Below, one piece after another: positions 35,652 to 44,783 of a DNA stretch of 64,000 nucleotides (the stretch's first letter is position 1; every line of letters starts with the position of its first letter). A program made the position numbers and the translations under genes. The notes beneath the pieces were generated by a model. The model searched no databases. It saw nothing but the letters and a program-made list of their open reading frames with translations, and was not told the origin of the DNA. Source of the DNA: Sphingomonas sp. YR710 (GTDB lineage Bacteria; Pseudomonadota; Alphaproteobacteria; Sphingomonadales; Sphingomonadaceae); contig NZ_FMZJ01000011.1 in assembly GCF_900101455.1 (NCBI RefSeq), forward strand, positions 62,001-126,000, given 5' to 3'.

Positions 35652-35720
35652 GCCGCCTCATATTCCCGTCTGTTATCTGATGTGCCCCGCATCAGGCATA
35701 ACCGGCGTGCGCGTATAGCC

Positions 35721-35753
35721 AAAACGAAAAAGGGCGGCCCCGAAGGACCGCCC
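35721..35753 (-). terminator. Rho-independent terminator of rpsD
   Basis: On the minus strand GGGCGG-TCCTTCGGGG-CCGCCC forms a tight hairpin followed by TTTTTCGTTTT, directly downstream of the rpsD stop. This is a textbook intrinsic terminator. Confidence 0.9.
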
Positions 35754-35780
35754 TCTTTCCGCCGATATCTCGAAAGGAGA

Positions 35781-36395
35781 TCAGCGCGAATAGAATTCGA
35801 CGACCAGGTTCGGCTCCATCTTCACCGGATAAGGCACTTCGTCGAGCGTGGGCACGCGGATGAAGGTGACCTTGGCGGCGCCGTCGGGGGCCACATAATC
35901 GGGGATGTCACGCTCGGACAGGCCCTGGGCTTCGAGCACCAGCGCCATTTCCTGCGCCTTGGCGCCCAGCGTGATCTCGTCGCCCGGCTTCACGAGGCGC
36001 GATGCGATGTTGCACTTCACACCGTTCACGCGGATGTGGCCATGGCTGACCAGCTGACGGGCGGCGAAGATCGTCGGCGTGAACTTGGCGCGGTAAACGA
36101 CCGCGTCCAGCCGGCGCTCGAGCAGGCCGATCAGGTTCTGCGACGTATCGCCCTTCATGCGGGCGGCTTCGGTGTACGACTTCTTGAACTGCTTCTCGGT
36201 CACGTCGCCATAATAGCCCTTGAGCTTCTGCTTGGCCTTGAGCTGCGTACCGTAGTCCGAGACCTTGCCCTTGCGGCGCTGGCCGTGCTGGCCGGGGCCA
36301 TATTCGCGCTTGTTCACCGGGGACTTCGGGCGACCCCAGATGTTCTCGCCCATGCGGCGATCGAGCTTGTACTTTGCGCTGGCGCGTTTCGACAT
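35781..36395 (-). CDS. rpsD: 30S ribosomal protein S4
   Basis: A 204-residue primary 16S-rRNA-binding protein of the small subunit. The N terminus [20 protein letters not shown], the [18 protein letters not shown] segment and the S4 RNA-binding domain ([20 protein letters not shown], then [12 protein letters not shown]) are unmistakable. As in other alphaproteobacteria it stands alone as a single-gene unit with its own terminator, outside the large ribosomal operon. In this window it interrupts a run of glycan genes. Confidence 0.98.
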   Translation of the reverse strand: MSKRASAKYKLDRRMGENIWGRPKSPVNKREYGPGQHGQRRKGKVSDYGTQLKAKQKLKGYYGDVTEKQFKKSYTEAARMKGDTSQNLIGLLERRLDAVVYRAKFTPTIFAARQLVSHGHIRVNGVKCNIASRLVKPGDEITLGAKAQEMALVLEAQGLSERDIPDYVAPDGAAKVTFIRVPTLDEVPYPVKMEPNLVVEFYSR

Positions 36396-36629
36396 GTGTT
36401 ATCCTTTGGCAATTGCTACAACGTCATCCGCCCTCCTGATCCGAAGATCGGTTTCCCGCATTTCGGGGAAGGCAGAGTTTTGTCCCGGTATTCGCTCTGC
36501 TGGGTCCCGCGCATGCTTGGGACGGCAGGGCCACCGCTTCACCGGGGTGCGGGGCCATTGCGAAGGCGCGCCTATGGCTGCGAAAGGCCGGATAGTCAAG
36601 CGCGCCCTGCTTCGCTAAGGGCTGCGGCC

Positions 36630-36965
36630 ATGACCGAGGAAAGCCCCCATACCGCCGTCGTTCCCGCCGCCGATTGCACCAGCATGATGCAGGTTCGTGC
36701 GGCGATCGATTCGCTCGACACGCTGATCGTCACCCTGCTGGCGGAGCGAATGCGCTATATCGAGGCTGCGGCGCGGATCAAACCCGAACGCTCTGCGGTG
36801 CGCGATGAGGTGCGCAAGGCCGCGGTCGTGGCGCATGCGGTGAAGGTTGCCAGTGATCGGAATTTCCCGCCGGCGCTGGCCTACAAATTGTACGACATGC
36901 TCGTCGAAGGATCGATCGCGCATGAATTGGAGCAATTTGACGCTCGGGTCGTTCAGGAGGAGTGA
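36630..36965 (+). CDS. Chorismate mutase (AroQ type)
   Basis: A 111-residue all-helical enzyme converting chorismate to prephenate on the way to phenylalanine and tyrosine. The active-site pattern is AIDSLDTLIVTLLAERMRYI, then ARIKPERSAVRDEVRKAAVV, and it resembles small PchB/AroQ proteins. ATG 36630 has an AAGGG site 9 bases before. It is divergent from rpsD. No other aromatic biosynthesis gene is adjacent. A PchB-like isochorismate-pyruvate lyase cannot be excluded, but there is no siderophore context. Confidence 0.82.
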   Translation: MTEESPHTAVVPAADCTSMMQVRAAIDSLDTLIVTLLAERMRYIEAAARIKPERSAVRDEVRKAAVVAHAVKVASDRNFPPALAYKLYDMLVEGSIAHELEQFDARVVQEE

Positions 36966-37040
36966 CCGCCGGGCTGACGTGGGATCTTTGCGTCTTGCCA
37001 ATCGCCAGAGGGTGTTCCAATCCGGAGCGGGGGTAAGGGC

Positions 37041-38492
37041 ATGTCGGTTCGCAGGTCGGTTTTTTGGGCCTTTGCCGGCCAGATCGCTTCCTTCGCGACC
37101 ATGCTCGCGACATCCATTGTCATCGCTCGCCTGTTGTCGCCGCGGGAGATGGGCATTTACGCGGTCGCCTTTGCCGCGGTCGGCGTTTTGCAGGTGCTCG
37201 CGGCATTCGACGCGACGACGTATGTCGTGCGCGAAAAGGATCTGGCCCAGCGCACTTTGGATGCAGCGTTTACGGTCAATGCCGCCTTGTCGATCGCGGT
37301 TGCGGGACTGACATATGGGCTGAGCTTCGTGGGCGCGGCCTTCCTTGGCGAACCGGCCGTTGCGAAAGCCTTGCAGTTTCTGGCGTTCGGCCCGCTGATG
37401 GCAATGTTCGAGTTCCGGCCGTCGGCGATGCTCCAGCGGGAGATGCGGTTCAAGGCGATATCGATGGTGACGGTGGGGCGAACGATCGTGGCCAGTGCGG
37501 TGAGCATCGCGACGGCATATGCCGGCTTCAGTTATATGAGCCTTGCCTGGGGCTATCTGGCTTCGGGCGCTTTCGGCATGATCATGTTCAACGTCATCGA
37601 ATCGCGTCATTTGCGATTGCGGCTGTGCCTGGACAACTGGCGGGCGATAGGGGTGTTCGGACTTCGCATGATGTCGATCGCCGGGCTCGCAAACCTGGTT
37701 TCCCGGTTGTCCGACATCATATTGGGGCGAATATTGGGCCTGGTCGCCCTGGGCCTTTATTCACGCGCCAGCACGATCGCCAATCTGGTGTTCCAGAATG
37801 TTTACGGCACAGCGACCAAGGTTGTCTTCATTCAGCTTGCCAAGGATTATCGCGAACGTGGCGTTCTGCGCGATACGTTCCTGCGCGGAATCCAGATGAT
37901 CACGGCGGTGATGTGGCCGTTGCTGATCGGCTTTGCGGTGTTGTCACGGCCGGCCGTCTATATCCTGTTCGGCGAAAAATGGCTTGCAGCGGCAACGCCG
38001 CTATCTCTGTTGCTGATCGCGCAGTTCGTGGTGCTGGCTTTCGGCATGAACTGGGAGCTGTTCGTGCTGCGGGACGAAACGGCGCGGCAAACCCGATACG
38101 AGGCGATCCGAGCGATCGTCAGCCTGGTGCTGCTGACGATCGGCTGCATGATCAGCATGTCCGCGGCGGCGGCCAGCCGTATCGTGGAGGCACTGGTCGG
38201 CTTGTGCCTCTATCTGCCCCATATGAACCGCATGGCGGGAACGACCAGCGGTGAATTGCTGAGCGCTTATGGGCAGAGCGCATTGCTGACGGTCGCTGCG
38301 GTGCTTCCCTCGGCGTTGCTGATGATATCCTATGACTGGGCGGCTTCGACGCCCGTGCCGTTGATCGCGGGCTGCGTTGGGTTGGGTGTGCTGCTTTGGC
38401 TTGGCATGATCGTCCTGCTCGGGCATCCATTGCGGGCCGAACTGGTCCTGATCGTCAACCGTCTCCGCGGGGGACGTCCGGCCGCTTCATAA
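37041..38492 (+). CDS. Polysaccharide flippase (Wzx-like, MOP superfamily)
   Basis: A 483-residue inner-membrane protein with about 12-14 hydrophobic spans, opening with SVFWAFAGQIASFATMLATSIVIARLLSPREMGIYAVAFA. The pattern ARLLSPREMGIYAVA near the N terminus is typical of the polysaccharide-transport branch of MOP exporters. It would flip undecaprenyl-linked oligosaccharide to the periplasm. The N-terminal PS-type helix pair and the absence of a polymerase in the window suggest the rest of the pathway is elsewhere. Its 3' end overlaps the convergent RgpF-like gene by six bases. Confidence 0.88.
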   Translation: MSVRRSVFWAFAGQIASFATMLATSIVIARLLSPREMGIYAVAFAAVGVLQVLAAFDATTYVVREKDLAQRTLDAAFTVNAALSIAVAGLTYGLSFVGAAFLGEPAVAKALQFLAFGPLMAMFEFRPSAMLQREMRFKAISMVTVGRTIVASAVSIATAYAGFSYMSLAWGYLASGAFGMIMFNVIESRHLRLRLCLDNWRAIGVFGLRMMSIAGLANLVSRLSDIILGRILGLVALGLYSRASTIANLVFQNVYGTATKVVFIQLAKDYRERGVLRDTFLRGIQMITAVMWPLLIGFAVLSRPAVYILFGEKWLAAATPLSLLLIAQFVVLAFGMNWELFVLRDETARQTRYEAIRAIVSLVLLTIGCMISMSAAAASRIVEALVGLCLYLPHMNRMAGTTSGELLSAYGQSALLTVAAVLPSALLMISYDWAASTPVPLIAGCVGLGVLLWLGMIVLLGHPLRAELVLIVNRLRGGRPAAS

Positions 38493-39353
38493 GCCGGGGG
38501 GATGTCCGCAGGATATGAGCCTCCGCTCGAGTCGGGTGACGATCTCGGGATCGAGCATGTGGCGATATTTGCCGATCGTCGATCGCTTGATGAATGGAAA
38601 GCCGAGTTCGAGCAGGTGCGCGGCGCCGAACAAGGCGGGGTCCGGCCGCTCGACATTGCCGGCATACCATAAGGCTCCGACACTCATATGCCGTGATGCG
38701 ATGCGCGCAAAGCGCGTTTCCTGGCAACGGACTACGGCGTTGAACCGGTCGAACGCCATTCCGGGCAGGAACACCGACCAGAGCGACCGGAGCCGCCATC
38801 GGGTTACCCCGCGCATCACGAACGCGTAGGACTGTATATGGTTTTCATAGATCGATGAGGCGGTGAACCCCGTCAGATCCCATCGCGCGCGGGCAAGCAG
38901 CGGTTCGAGGTCACTAAAGGGACCGAGCACGGAATCGTTGAGCACCAGGACATTCGCGCCGCCTGATCGCGCCGCGATGTGTCTCAGCCCCACCGCATAA
39001 GCGGAGAAGTCATAGCCCGACAGGCCTTTCCAGATCAATGCATCGGCAAGCTCGTCGAGGCCGGTCGGCAGGTCGTCTGGAGTCGGTGCTGCGCAGACGA
39101 GCAGCAACTTCCTGCCCATCGCCCGCAACTGGCCAAGCGTGAAGCGATGCGCCGGTGTGATCTGGCCATCGGCGAGATAGAGGAAATAAAGCGTCCAATC
39201 GGGAGCAAAGCCTGCGGCTTTGACTATCCGGAAGGCGGGTGCTCGATGCAGTTCGCGCACGACATCCTTGATCCTGTCCCGCCTGTAATGCCGCGATGCG
39301 CGCGTCGCCTCGAAGGTCCAGTCCGTCGACAGACCGAACGAATCGTCAGGCAT
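38487..39353 (-). CDS. RgpF-like glycan-synthesis protein, paralogue 2
   Basis: A 288-residue paralogue of the protein at 32777-33634, with the same blocks in the same order: STDWTFEATRASRHYRRDRI, GYDFSAYAVGLRHIA, VLVLNDSVLGPFSDL, ENHIQSYAFVMRGVTRWRL and the terminal FPFIKRSTIGKYRHML. ATG 39353 is chosen to match the paralogue; the open frame goes 90 bases further upstream without family-like sequence. Its 3' end overlaps the flippase gene by six bases on the other strand. A role in surface polysaccharide is inferred from family and neighbours. Confidence 0.7.
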   Translation of the reverse strand: MPDDSFGLSTDWTFEATRASRHYRRDRIKDVVRELHRAPAFRIVKAAGFAPDWTLYFLYLADGQITPAHRFTLGQLRAMGRKLLLVCAAPTPDDLPTGLDELADALIWKGLSGYDFSAYAVGLRHIAARSGGANVLVLNDSVLGPFSDLEPLLARARWDLTGFTASSIYENHIQSYAFVMRGVTRWRLRSLWSVFLPGMAFDRFNAVVRCQETRFARIASRHMSVGALWYAGNVERPDPALFGAAHLLELGFPFIKRSTIGKYRHMLDPEIVTRLERRLISCGHPPGL

Positions 39354-39548
39354 GAAGGCGTCCGGATGACGCCCCAGGATTTCGGGCGATCGGGCGAAGG
39401 TGGCGCATGTCGGCTTTGTCTTTCCGGGCTGGTGCGCGCACAATGGCAGCGCGGTCGCGGGGATGCCAAGCGGTAATTGCGTTGCCGTTGGCGATCACCT
39501 AGCTTCGCACGGCGCGATAGCGCAGCAATTATGGGGTAGGCGGCCGCG

Positions 39549-40517
39549 ATGGGCGAATTTTCTCACGCCGGAGACAAGCTCTTCCCGGCTGAGCGCGCAG
39601 ATCAGGGCGACATCATCCATATCGTGACGGTGCTCTATAACAGTGCGCCGGTGCTCGATCGCTTCGTGGCGAGTCTGGTGGCGCAGACAAACACGCGCTG
39701 GCGGTTGATCGCCATCGACAATGCCTCGCGTGACGGATGTGCCGACCGCCTGGCGGCGTTGGGTGATCCGCGGATTGTGGTGTTGCGCAATCCGACCAAC
39801 ACCGGCTTCGCCCGTGCCACTAACAGAGGGCTGCGGCTGGCGCTCGACGAGGGCGGCGAATTCATCGTGCTGATGAACAATGATGTCGAATTTGCGCCCG
39901 ATTTTCTGGGCGATTTGCTGGCGGCACGAATGAAGCTGGATGCGCAGGCGATCACGCCGCGGATCGCCTATCTCCGATCGCCGGACAAGGCATGGTATGC
40001 GGGCGGGCATTTCGATTCGAGCTGGATCTTCAAGAGCGTTCATGAGGAAAGCGATCCGCCGGATTCCCCCGATGTTCGGGCCGTTGAATTCGCCTCGGGA
40101 TGCTGCCTCGGCCTCACGCGCGCCGTGTTGGAGCGGGTAGGTTTGCTGGACGAGCGCTTCTTTGTCTATTGGGAAGACACTGATTATTGCCTGCGACTGC
40201 AGGCTGCGGGCATTCCGATCCATTATCTGCGCCGGCTCACGTTGCTGCATGATAGTTCGGCGCTGGCGGGCGGTCATAACAGTCCAACCTTCATCAGCCT
40301 TTTCTATCGCGGTTATATGCAGATCCTGATGAAATATTTTGGCCCTGTTTACACGCTGCGCGCCATGCTCCGCCTGCTGGTGAAGCATAAGGGACATCGG
40401 GACAGCCGTGGCGCGCTGGCCGGGCCGCGCATGCTGGGTGCGATGATGCGTGGCTTGGCGCTGTCCTTGCTGCAGCGTCGGGATCGTTTACGGCTGCATG
40501 AGCAGGTCGCCGGATAA
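39549..40517 (+). CDS. Glycosyltransferase family 2 (rhamnosyltransferase-like)
   Basis: A 322-residue GT-A enzyme. LIAIDNASRDG (residues 53-63) is the nucleotide site, FARATNRGL follows, and VLMNNDVEF (108-115) holds the D-x-D-like motif in the N-N-D form often found in rhamnosyltransferase-type GT2 proteins. SGCCLGL and DERFFVYWEDTDYCLRLQAAG are also typical of that branch. Its stop overlaps the next gene by one base, so the two transferases are co-translated. Confidence 0.9.
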   Translation: MGEFSHAGDKLFPAERADQGDIIHIVTVLYNSAPVLDRFVASLVAQTNTRWRLIAIDNASRDGCADRLAALGDPRIVVLRNPTNTGFARATNRGLRLALDEGGEFIVLMNNDVEFAPDFLGDLLAARMKLDAQAITPRIAYLRSPDKAWYAGGHFDSSWIFKSVHEESDPPDSPDVRAVEFASGCCLGLTRAVLERVGLLDERFFVYWEDTDYCLRLQAAGIPIHYLRRLTLLHDSSALAGGHNSPTFISLFYRGYMQILMKYFGPVYTLRAMLRLLVKHKGHRDSRGALAGPRMLGAMMRGLALSLLQRRDRLRLHEQVAG

Positions 40518-41656
40518 TGATCATTATCATCGAGCCGACCTACGCGCGACATGATCACGCGGCCGTGAATGCGGCGCTCATTCAGGCCGTTGCACTGGCA
40601 TGTCCCGGAGAGGAGATCCTGTTTGCGGCGACCGCGCTGCATCGCGGTTTCGTCGAGCAATTCGGCCCCTTACCACCGGGCACACAGTTTTGCGGTATAG
40701 ATGTACTGCCGCCCGGCGGCGTACATTTGCGGCGCTTCATGGCGCAATGGAGGGCGATACGGCTGGCCATGCGGCGGAAGCGTCCGCGCGCGATCATCCT
40801 TCTGTCGAGCGGGCCGGAAACCTTTTTCGCGGCGCGCGCGATTGTCACGGAGTTTGCGACGGTCAAGCTGTTCGTCGTTCTGCACGGCAATCTGATCGAT
40901 GGCACGGGCTGGCGCTCGCGCGATCCGCGTCATAGGCTGTTCGATTATCGCTCCGGGCTCGCCGTCGCGCGTCATCCGCGCATCAGGATGGTGGTGCTCG
41001 AAGATTATATCCGTACGGCGGTGATTACGCTGGGCGCTATACCTGTCGCGTCCTTGTCAACCTGGCCTCACCCGCTCAACAGCAGCGAGATCGACGAACG
41101 GGATAGGCCGGTTGCAGTGGGACGGCCGATTCGCATCGCCTTTGTCGGAGCAGCCTCCCGCAGCAAGGGCTTCGACAAATTCGTGGCGCTGATCCGCGTG
41201 ATCGCCGGTCACCCTGCCGCTGCGCGCTACGAGTTCCGCTTCATCGGCGCGCCGATCGAGCCATTTCCCGAGGCGGCTGGGATTATCGCTCTGCCAGCCG
41301 AGCCACTGCCCCGCGACAGGTTTATCGCGGAACTCCGCGACATCGATTATGTAATGCTGCCATTTGCGACCGACAGCTATGAATTGACGGCGAGCGGCTC
41401 GTTGCTCGATTGCGTCAGCCAGGCCAAGCCGGTGATCTCGCTCGACATCGCGGCCGTCCGCACGATGGCGGACCAATTTGGCGATATCGGCTATGTTCGC
41501 AGTTCGATGACGGAAATCGAAACGCTGCTTAAATCAGAGCACGGGATAGCCGATCCGGGACTGTATCGGGCGTTTCAAACCAGTTTGCGGGCGATCTGTG
41601 CGTCGCGGACACCTGCGGGGATTGCGCCGTTGGTTCGGCGTGACCTTGGTTCATAG
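40517..41656 (+). CDS. Glycosyltransferase, GT-B type
   Basis: A 379-residue protein with two Rossmann-like halves. The N half runs from MIIIIEPTYARHDHAAVNAA through IILLSSGPETFFAAR and VKLFVVLHGNLIDG. The C half has IRIAFVGAASRSKGFDKFV, EFRFIGAPIEPFPEAAG, and a donor-site-like stretch DIDYVMLPFATDSYELTASG followed by SLLDCVSQAKPVISLD. This matches family-1/4-like transferases in layout, although the exact family is not certain. It forms a two-gene operon with the GT2 upstream (TAATG junction). Confidence 0.78.
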   Translation: MIIIIEPTYARHDHAAVNAALIQAVALACPGEEILFAATALHRGFVEQFGPLPPGTQFCGIDVLPPGGVHLRRFMAQWRAIRLAMRRKRPRAIILLSSGPETFFAARAIVTEFATVKLFVVLHGNLIDGTGWRSRDPRHRLFDYRSGLAVARHPRIRMVVLEDYIRTAVITLGAIPVASLSTWPHPLNSSEIDERDRPVAVGRPIRIAFVGAASRSKGFDKFVALIRVIAGHPAAARYEFRFIGAPIEPFPEAAGIIALPAEPLPRDRFIAELRDIDYVMLPFATDSYELTASGSLLDCVSQAKPVISLDIAAVRTMADQFGDIGYVRSSMTEIETLLKSEHGIADPGLYRAFQTSLRAICASRTPAGIAPLVRRDLGS

Positions 41657-41669
41657 GACGCGACAGATG

Positions 41670-42494
41670 TCACTGCGGGGGCAGCGTTTGGATGTCACCA
41701 GGCAGTGGTGGGGAAGGGGCCGTTGCCAGTATGCTGGCCGATCGGATTCCATAATGTTGCGGCCACGCCGTTGCCGGCAAATAGAATGAGCCGAAGATGC
41801 GATCGTAAACCGGTAGCATTGGCGCGTAGTTGCGGTTGACGTTGATCTCGCGCGAATGATGCCAATGGTGAAAGCGGGGCGACGAAATGACTTGTTCGAT
41901 CCAGCCCAGTCGCCAGCGCAGATTGGCATGGATGAAAAAGCTCCAGACGGTGCCCCCCAATGTCAGCAGGAGCGGGCCGATATTGTCCGAAGCCGCGCCA
42001 GGACGCGCGAGGCCCAACACATAGACCGGCACCAGTCCGCACAGTCGCGTGAATATGATATCGATCGGATGCGCGCGGGTGTTGACCAACCAGTCGAGCG
42101 CATTCGGCTGGTGGTGGATGGAGTGGAAGTGCCATAGCCAGGCCCATTCATGCGACCAGCGATGCCCCCAATAGAATCCGCATTCGCCGATGGCGAAGAT
42201 CGCGCCCAGCTTGGCCCACAGCGGCAGCATGTCGACCTGGCTATAATAGGCTTCTGGGATGATATTGACGGCTATTGCGGCTACGAACGCCAGCGGCACG
42301 CCGAGCAGAAATGCCGCAACGAGGCCATTGAGAAAATACAGGCCAAGATCCTCGAGGAGCCCGGGCCGCAAGATGGGCAACGGCCGCAATGCGAATAGCC
42401 GTTCGAGCGGCACGAAAATGGCGGCGAGGATGATCAGCCAGACGCTAAGGCGGGCGGTATATCCCAGGAATAATAGCAATTGATGCGACATCAT
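41670..42494 (-). CDS. Sterol desaturase / fatty acid hydroxylase family protein
   Basis: A 274-residue integral-membrane di-iron hydroxylase. Histidine clusters match the superfamily: HRWSH (111-115), H-S-I-HH (124-128) and HHWHH (209-213). Hydrophobic spans are at about 8-30, 50-75 and 175-190. Bacterial members hydroxylate lipids, carotenoids or hopanoid-like molecules; sphingomonads use such enzymes in carotenoid and sphingolipid modification, but the substrate here is unknown. It is convergent with the GT-B gene (13 bases). Confidence 0.88.
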   Translation of the reverse strand: MMSHQLLLFLGYTARLSVWLIILAAIFVPLERLFALRPLPILRPGLLEDLGLYFLNGLVAAFLLGVPLAFVAAIAVNIIPEAYYSQVDMLPLWAKLGAIFAIGECGFYWGHRWSHEWAWLWHFHSIHHQPNALDWLVNTRAHPIDIIFTRLCGLVPVYVLGLARPGAASDNIGPLLLTLGGTVWSFFIHANLRWRLGWIEQVISSPRFHHWHHSREINVNRNYAPMLPVYDRIFGSFYLPATAWPQHYGIRSASILATAPSPPLPGDIQTLPPQ

Positions 42495-42637
42495 GAGCCG
42501 GCTGGCGGGCTTTCCCCGGCTGGCGCGATCAATCTTGTGCCCGAAATTCTGGCGTGAGCCGCCAGCGGTGCCGGAGCACGCCTCAATCGATATCGGATCA
42601 TCGGTCTAATTGGCCAGAGGGCCAATGGGCGACGGAC

Positions 42638-43402
42638 TCAGGCGAGCCGCCGATCGAACCGTGCAAAGAGGTTGCCGGCCCCGCGGCCGCGCATAGCAGC
42701 ACCGACGAAACCGAAGCCGAGCAACATCATCGCCCAGGTTGCCGGTTCAGGAACGGCTTCGCTCAACCGCACACCATCGAGCAGCGAGAATGGCGGCTGC
42801 CCGGCCGGCGTACCATGGGCGAGAAAGGCCAGGGTGTCCGACGTATTCTGCGCGGTGAAAATGAACTTCTCCTGGGTCCAGGGAACGAAGCCATGGTCGG
42901 CGTTGTTCACGACCGGCGTGAAAAAGGTTTCGTTGCCCAGCGAGACTTCCCAGGATTCGGTTGTGGTGCCATCGAACGTATGCTGCTGCGCAGCCGCCCA
43001 ATAGAAGCTCACTTCATATTTCTTGCCGATCGTCAGGCCGTTGATCACCTGCTCGATAGGGTGGGCTTCGTAGTCGCCATCCGCACCGATGAAGTTGCCG
43101 CCTGTCGGGCTGATCGTCAGACCGTTATTCGATCCATTGCCCGGTCCCCAGAGCGAAAGCGTAGCACCGCTTTCCACGGCCGAGCCTGTCGTATCCGCCG
43201 TTCCCGGCGCAAATATGAAATTGAAGCCGGTCGTGTCCCAGCCCAGCACGACGTTATTGGGATTGAACGTCCCGAACGCATTCGAACCCGGCAGCGAGGT
43301 GATCTCGAAATCGCCATTCAGGACCAGATTGGCCGCCTGCGCGGCACCACCCGATACACAAGCGGCAACCGCGGCCAAACATGCCAAAATCATCCTGCGC
43401 AT
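42638..43402 (-). CDS. PEPxxWA-CTERM sorting-domain protein
   Basis: A 254-residue exported protein. A signal peptide (MRRMILACLAAVAACVSGGAAQA) leads to a lectin-like beta-sandwich starting NLVLNGDFEITSLPGSNAFG, as in many carbohydrate-binding PEP-CTERM proteins. The C terminus has the sorting signal VPEPATWAMMLLGFGFVGAAMRGRG (from residue 217; motif, hydrophobic helix, basic tail). Such proteins are processed by an exosortase and are linked with exopolysaccharide production. No exosortase is in this window. Upstream bases 43403-43557 are strikingly A/T-rich and probably hold its promoter. Confidence 0.9.
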   Translation of the reverse strand: MRRMILACLAAVAACVSGGAAQAANLVLNGDFEITSLPGSNAFGTFNPNNVVLGWDTTGFNFIFAPGTADTTGSAVESGATLSLWGPGNGSNNGLTISPTGGNFIGADGDYEAHPIEQVINGLTIGKKYEVSFYWAAAQQHTFDGTTTESWEVSLGNETFFTPVVNNADHGFVPWTQEKFIFTAQNTSDTLAFLAHGTPAGQPPFSLLDGVRLSEAVPEPATWAMMLLGFGFVGAAMRGRGAGNLFARFDRRLA

Positions 43403-43557
43403 ACGCTAAGTCCCCACACTATACCGGCTTACCTTTACAGGAACTTAAGTTTGAGCGCAATTGCGCCGCGAAAAACGGGGAATTTTGGTGCTTTAATGCA
43501 CTAAGATATTGGTTTGGCACCGTAACGTCCGTGCCCTTCTCCGAATCGCCGCTGATT

Positions 43558-44316
43558 CTAGCGTTTCTGCGGCTTTTCGAGCGCCGAAAAAACGCCACGC
43601 ATCGTGCGGACTTCCTGGGCGCTCCAGCGGGGCTTGGTGAGCAATGTGCGCAGCATGCGTTTCGTTACAGGCGTACGATCGGGCGGGAAGAAAAAGCCCG
43701 CGGTCTCCAGCATCGTGTCGATCTGATCGATCATGCCGTCCAGGTCGCGCTGGTCGGCCGGCGCATCGATCTCTACCCGGGGTGGCGATGCCAGCGACAC
43801 GCCTTTTGACCATTCATAGGCGATCAGGATCACCGCCTGGGCGAGATTGAGGCTTTGAAAGGCGGGGTTGATTGGCACAGTGATGATCGTCCGCGCGACG
43901 GCGACGTCATCGGTTTCGAGTCCCGATCGCTCGGCGCCGAACAATATAGCCGAACGGCCCGATCCAGCCGAGCCGTGGATGGCAGTGGCAGCCTGTTCCG
44001 GCGTCAGGACCGGCTTGGTCACCCCGCGCTTGCGCACCGTGGTCGCATAGACATGTGCGCAGTCGGCGACGGCATCGGCTACGCTGTCAAAGATCCGGGC
44101 ATTGTCGAGCACGCTATCGGCACCCGACGCCGCCGGATGGGCTTGCGGATTGGGCCAGCCGTCGCGCGGGGCGACGAGGCGCAATTCGGTCAGCCCAAAG
44201 TTGAGCATGGCGCGCGCGGCCTTGCCGATATTCTCGCCGAGCTGCGGGCGGACGAGAACGATGATCGGGGCGGTCTCTTGCATGCGCCTGTCGTCGACCG
44301 GGGCCGTCGCGCTCAT
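43558..44316 (-). CDS. trmJ: tRNA (cytidine/uridine-2'-O)-methyltransferase TrmJ-like
   Basis: A 252-residue SPOUT methyltransferase. Motif 1 is [20 protein letters not shown], motif 2 is [18 protein letters not shown], and motif 3 is [22 protein letters not shown], the SAM-binding knot. This pattern fits TrmJ, which methylates the ribose at position 32 of tRNAs. It is the last gene of the rpiB-glyA-nrdR-trmJ run; its start overlaps the nrdR stop by four bases. Confidence 0.88.
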   Translation of the reverse strand: MSATAPVDDRRMQETAPIIVLVRPQLGENIGKAARAMLNFGLTELRLVAPRDGWPNPQAHPAASGADSVLDNARIFDSVADAVADCAHVYATTVRKRGVTKPVLTPEQAATAIHGSAGSGRSAILFGAERSGLETDDVAVARTIITVPINPAFQSLNLAQAVILIAYEWSKGVSLASPPRVEIDAPADQRDLDGMIDQIDTMLETAGFFFPPDRTPVTKRMLRTLLTKPRWSAQEVRTMRGVFSALEKPQKR

Positions 44317-44774
44317 TCGCGGCCTACTTCACTCACGCTGCCGGCGAAATCCTCGAAATCCTTGGCTTCGCGAAAGTCCTTATAGACGCTGGCGAAGCGG
44401 ATATAGGCGACGCTGTCGAGCGCCTTGAGACCGTCCATCACCATTTCGCCGACCGTGGACGCCGGGACTTCGCTTTCGCCTGATGTTTCGATCTGCCGCT
44501 GGATCGCGGTGACCAGCCGCTCGATGCGGGTCTGCTCGACCGGGCGCTTGCGGCAGGCGATCGCGATCGATCGTTCGAGCTTGCCGCGATCGAAAGGCTC
44601 GCGGCGATTTTCGCTCTTCACCACCGTCAGTTCGCGCAACTGGATGCGCTCGAAGGTGGTGAAGCGCGCGCCGCAGCCCTCGCACTGCCGCCGCCTGCGG
44701 ATCGAGGCGCCGTCCTCGGTAGGACGGCTATCCTTTACCTGGCTGTCTTCATGTCCGCAAAAGGGGCAGCGCAT
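44313..44774 (-). CDS. nrdR: Transcriptional repressor NrdR
   Basis: A 153-residue zinc-ribbon and ATP-cone regulator of ribonucleotide reductase genes. The zinc ligands are Cys3, Cys6, Cys31 and Cys34 ([20 protein letters not shown], then [14 protein letters not shown]). The ATP-cone is visible from [20 protein letters not shown] to [15 protein letters not shown]. It follows glyA by nine bases and overlaps trmJ, an arrangement conserved in many alphaproteobacteria. Confidence 0.96.
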   Translation of the reverse strand: MRCPFCGHEDSQVKDSRPTEDGASIRRRRQCEGCGARFTTFERIQLRELTVVKSENRREPFDRGKLERSIAIACRKRPVEQTRIERLVTAIQRQIETSGESEVPASTVGEMVMDGLKALDSVAYIRFASVYKDFREAKDFEDFAGSVSEVGRE

Positions 44775-44783
44775 GCAGGCTTC

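Noticed and set aside
34884-36629. Long plus-strand open frame leading into the chorismate mutase gene
   Set aside because: Only the last 111 codons (from 36630) look like a protein; the rest is antisense to the glycosyltransferase and rpsD genes.
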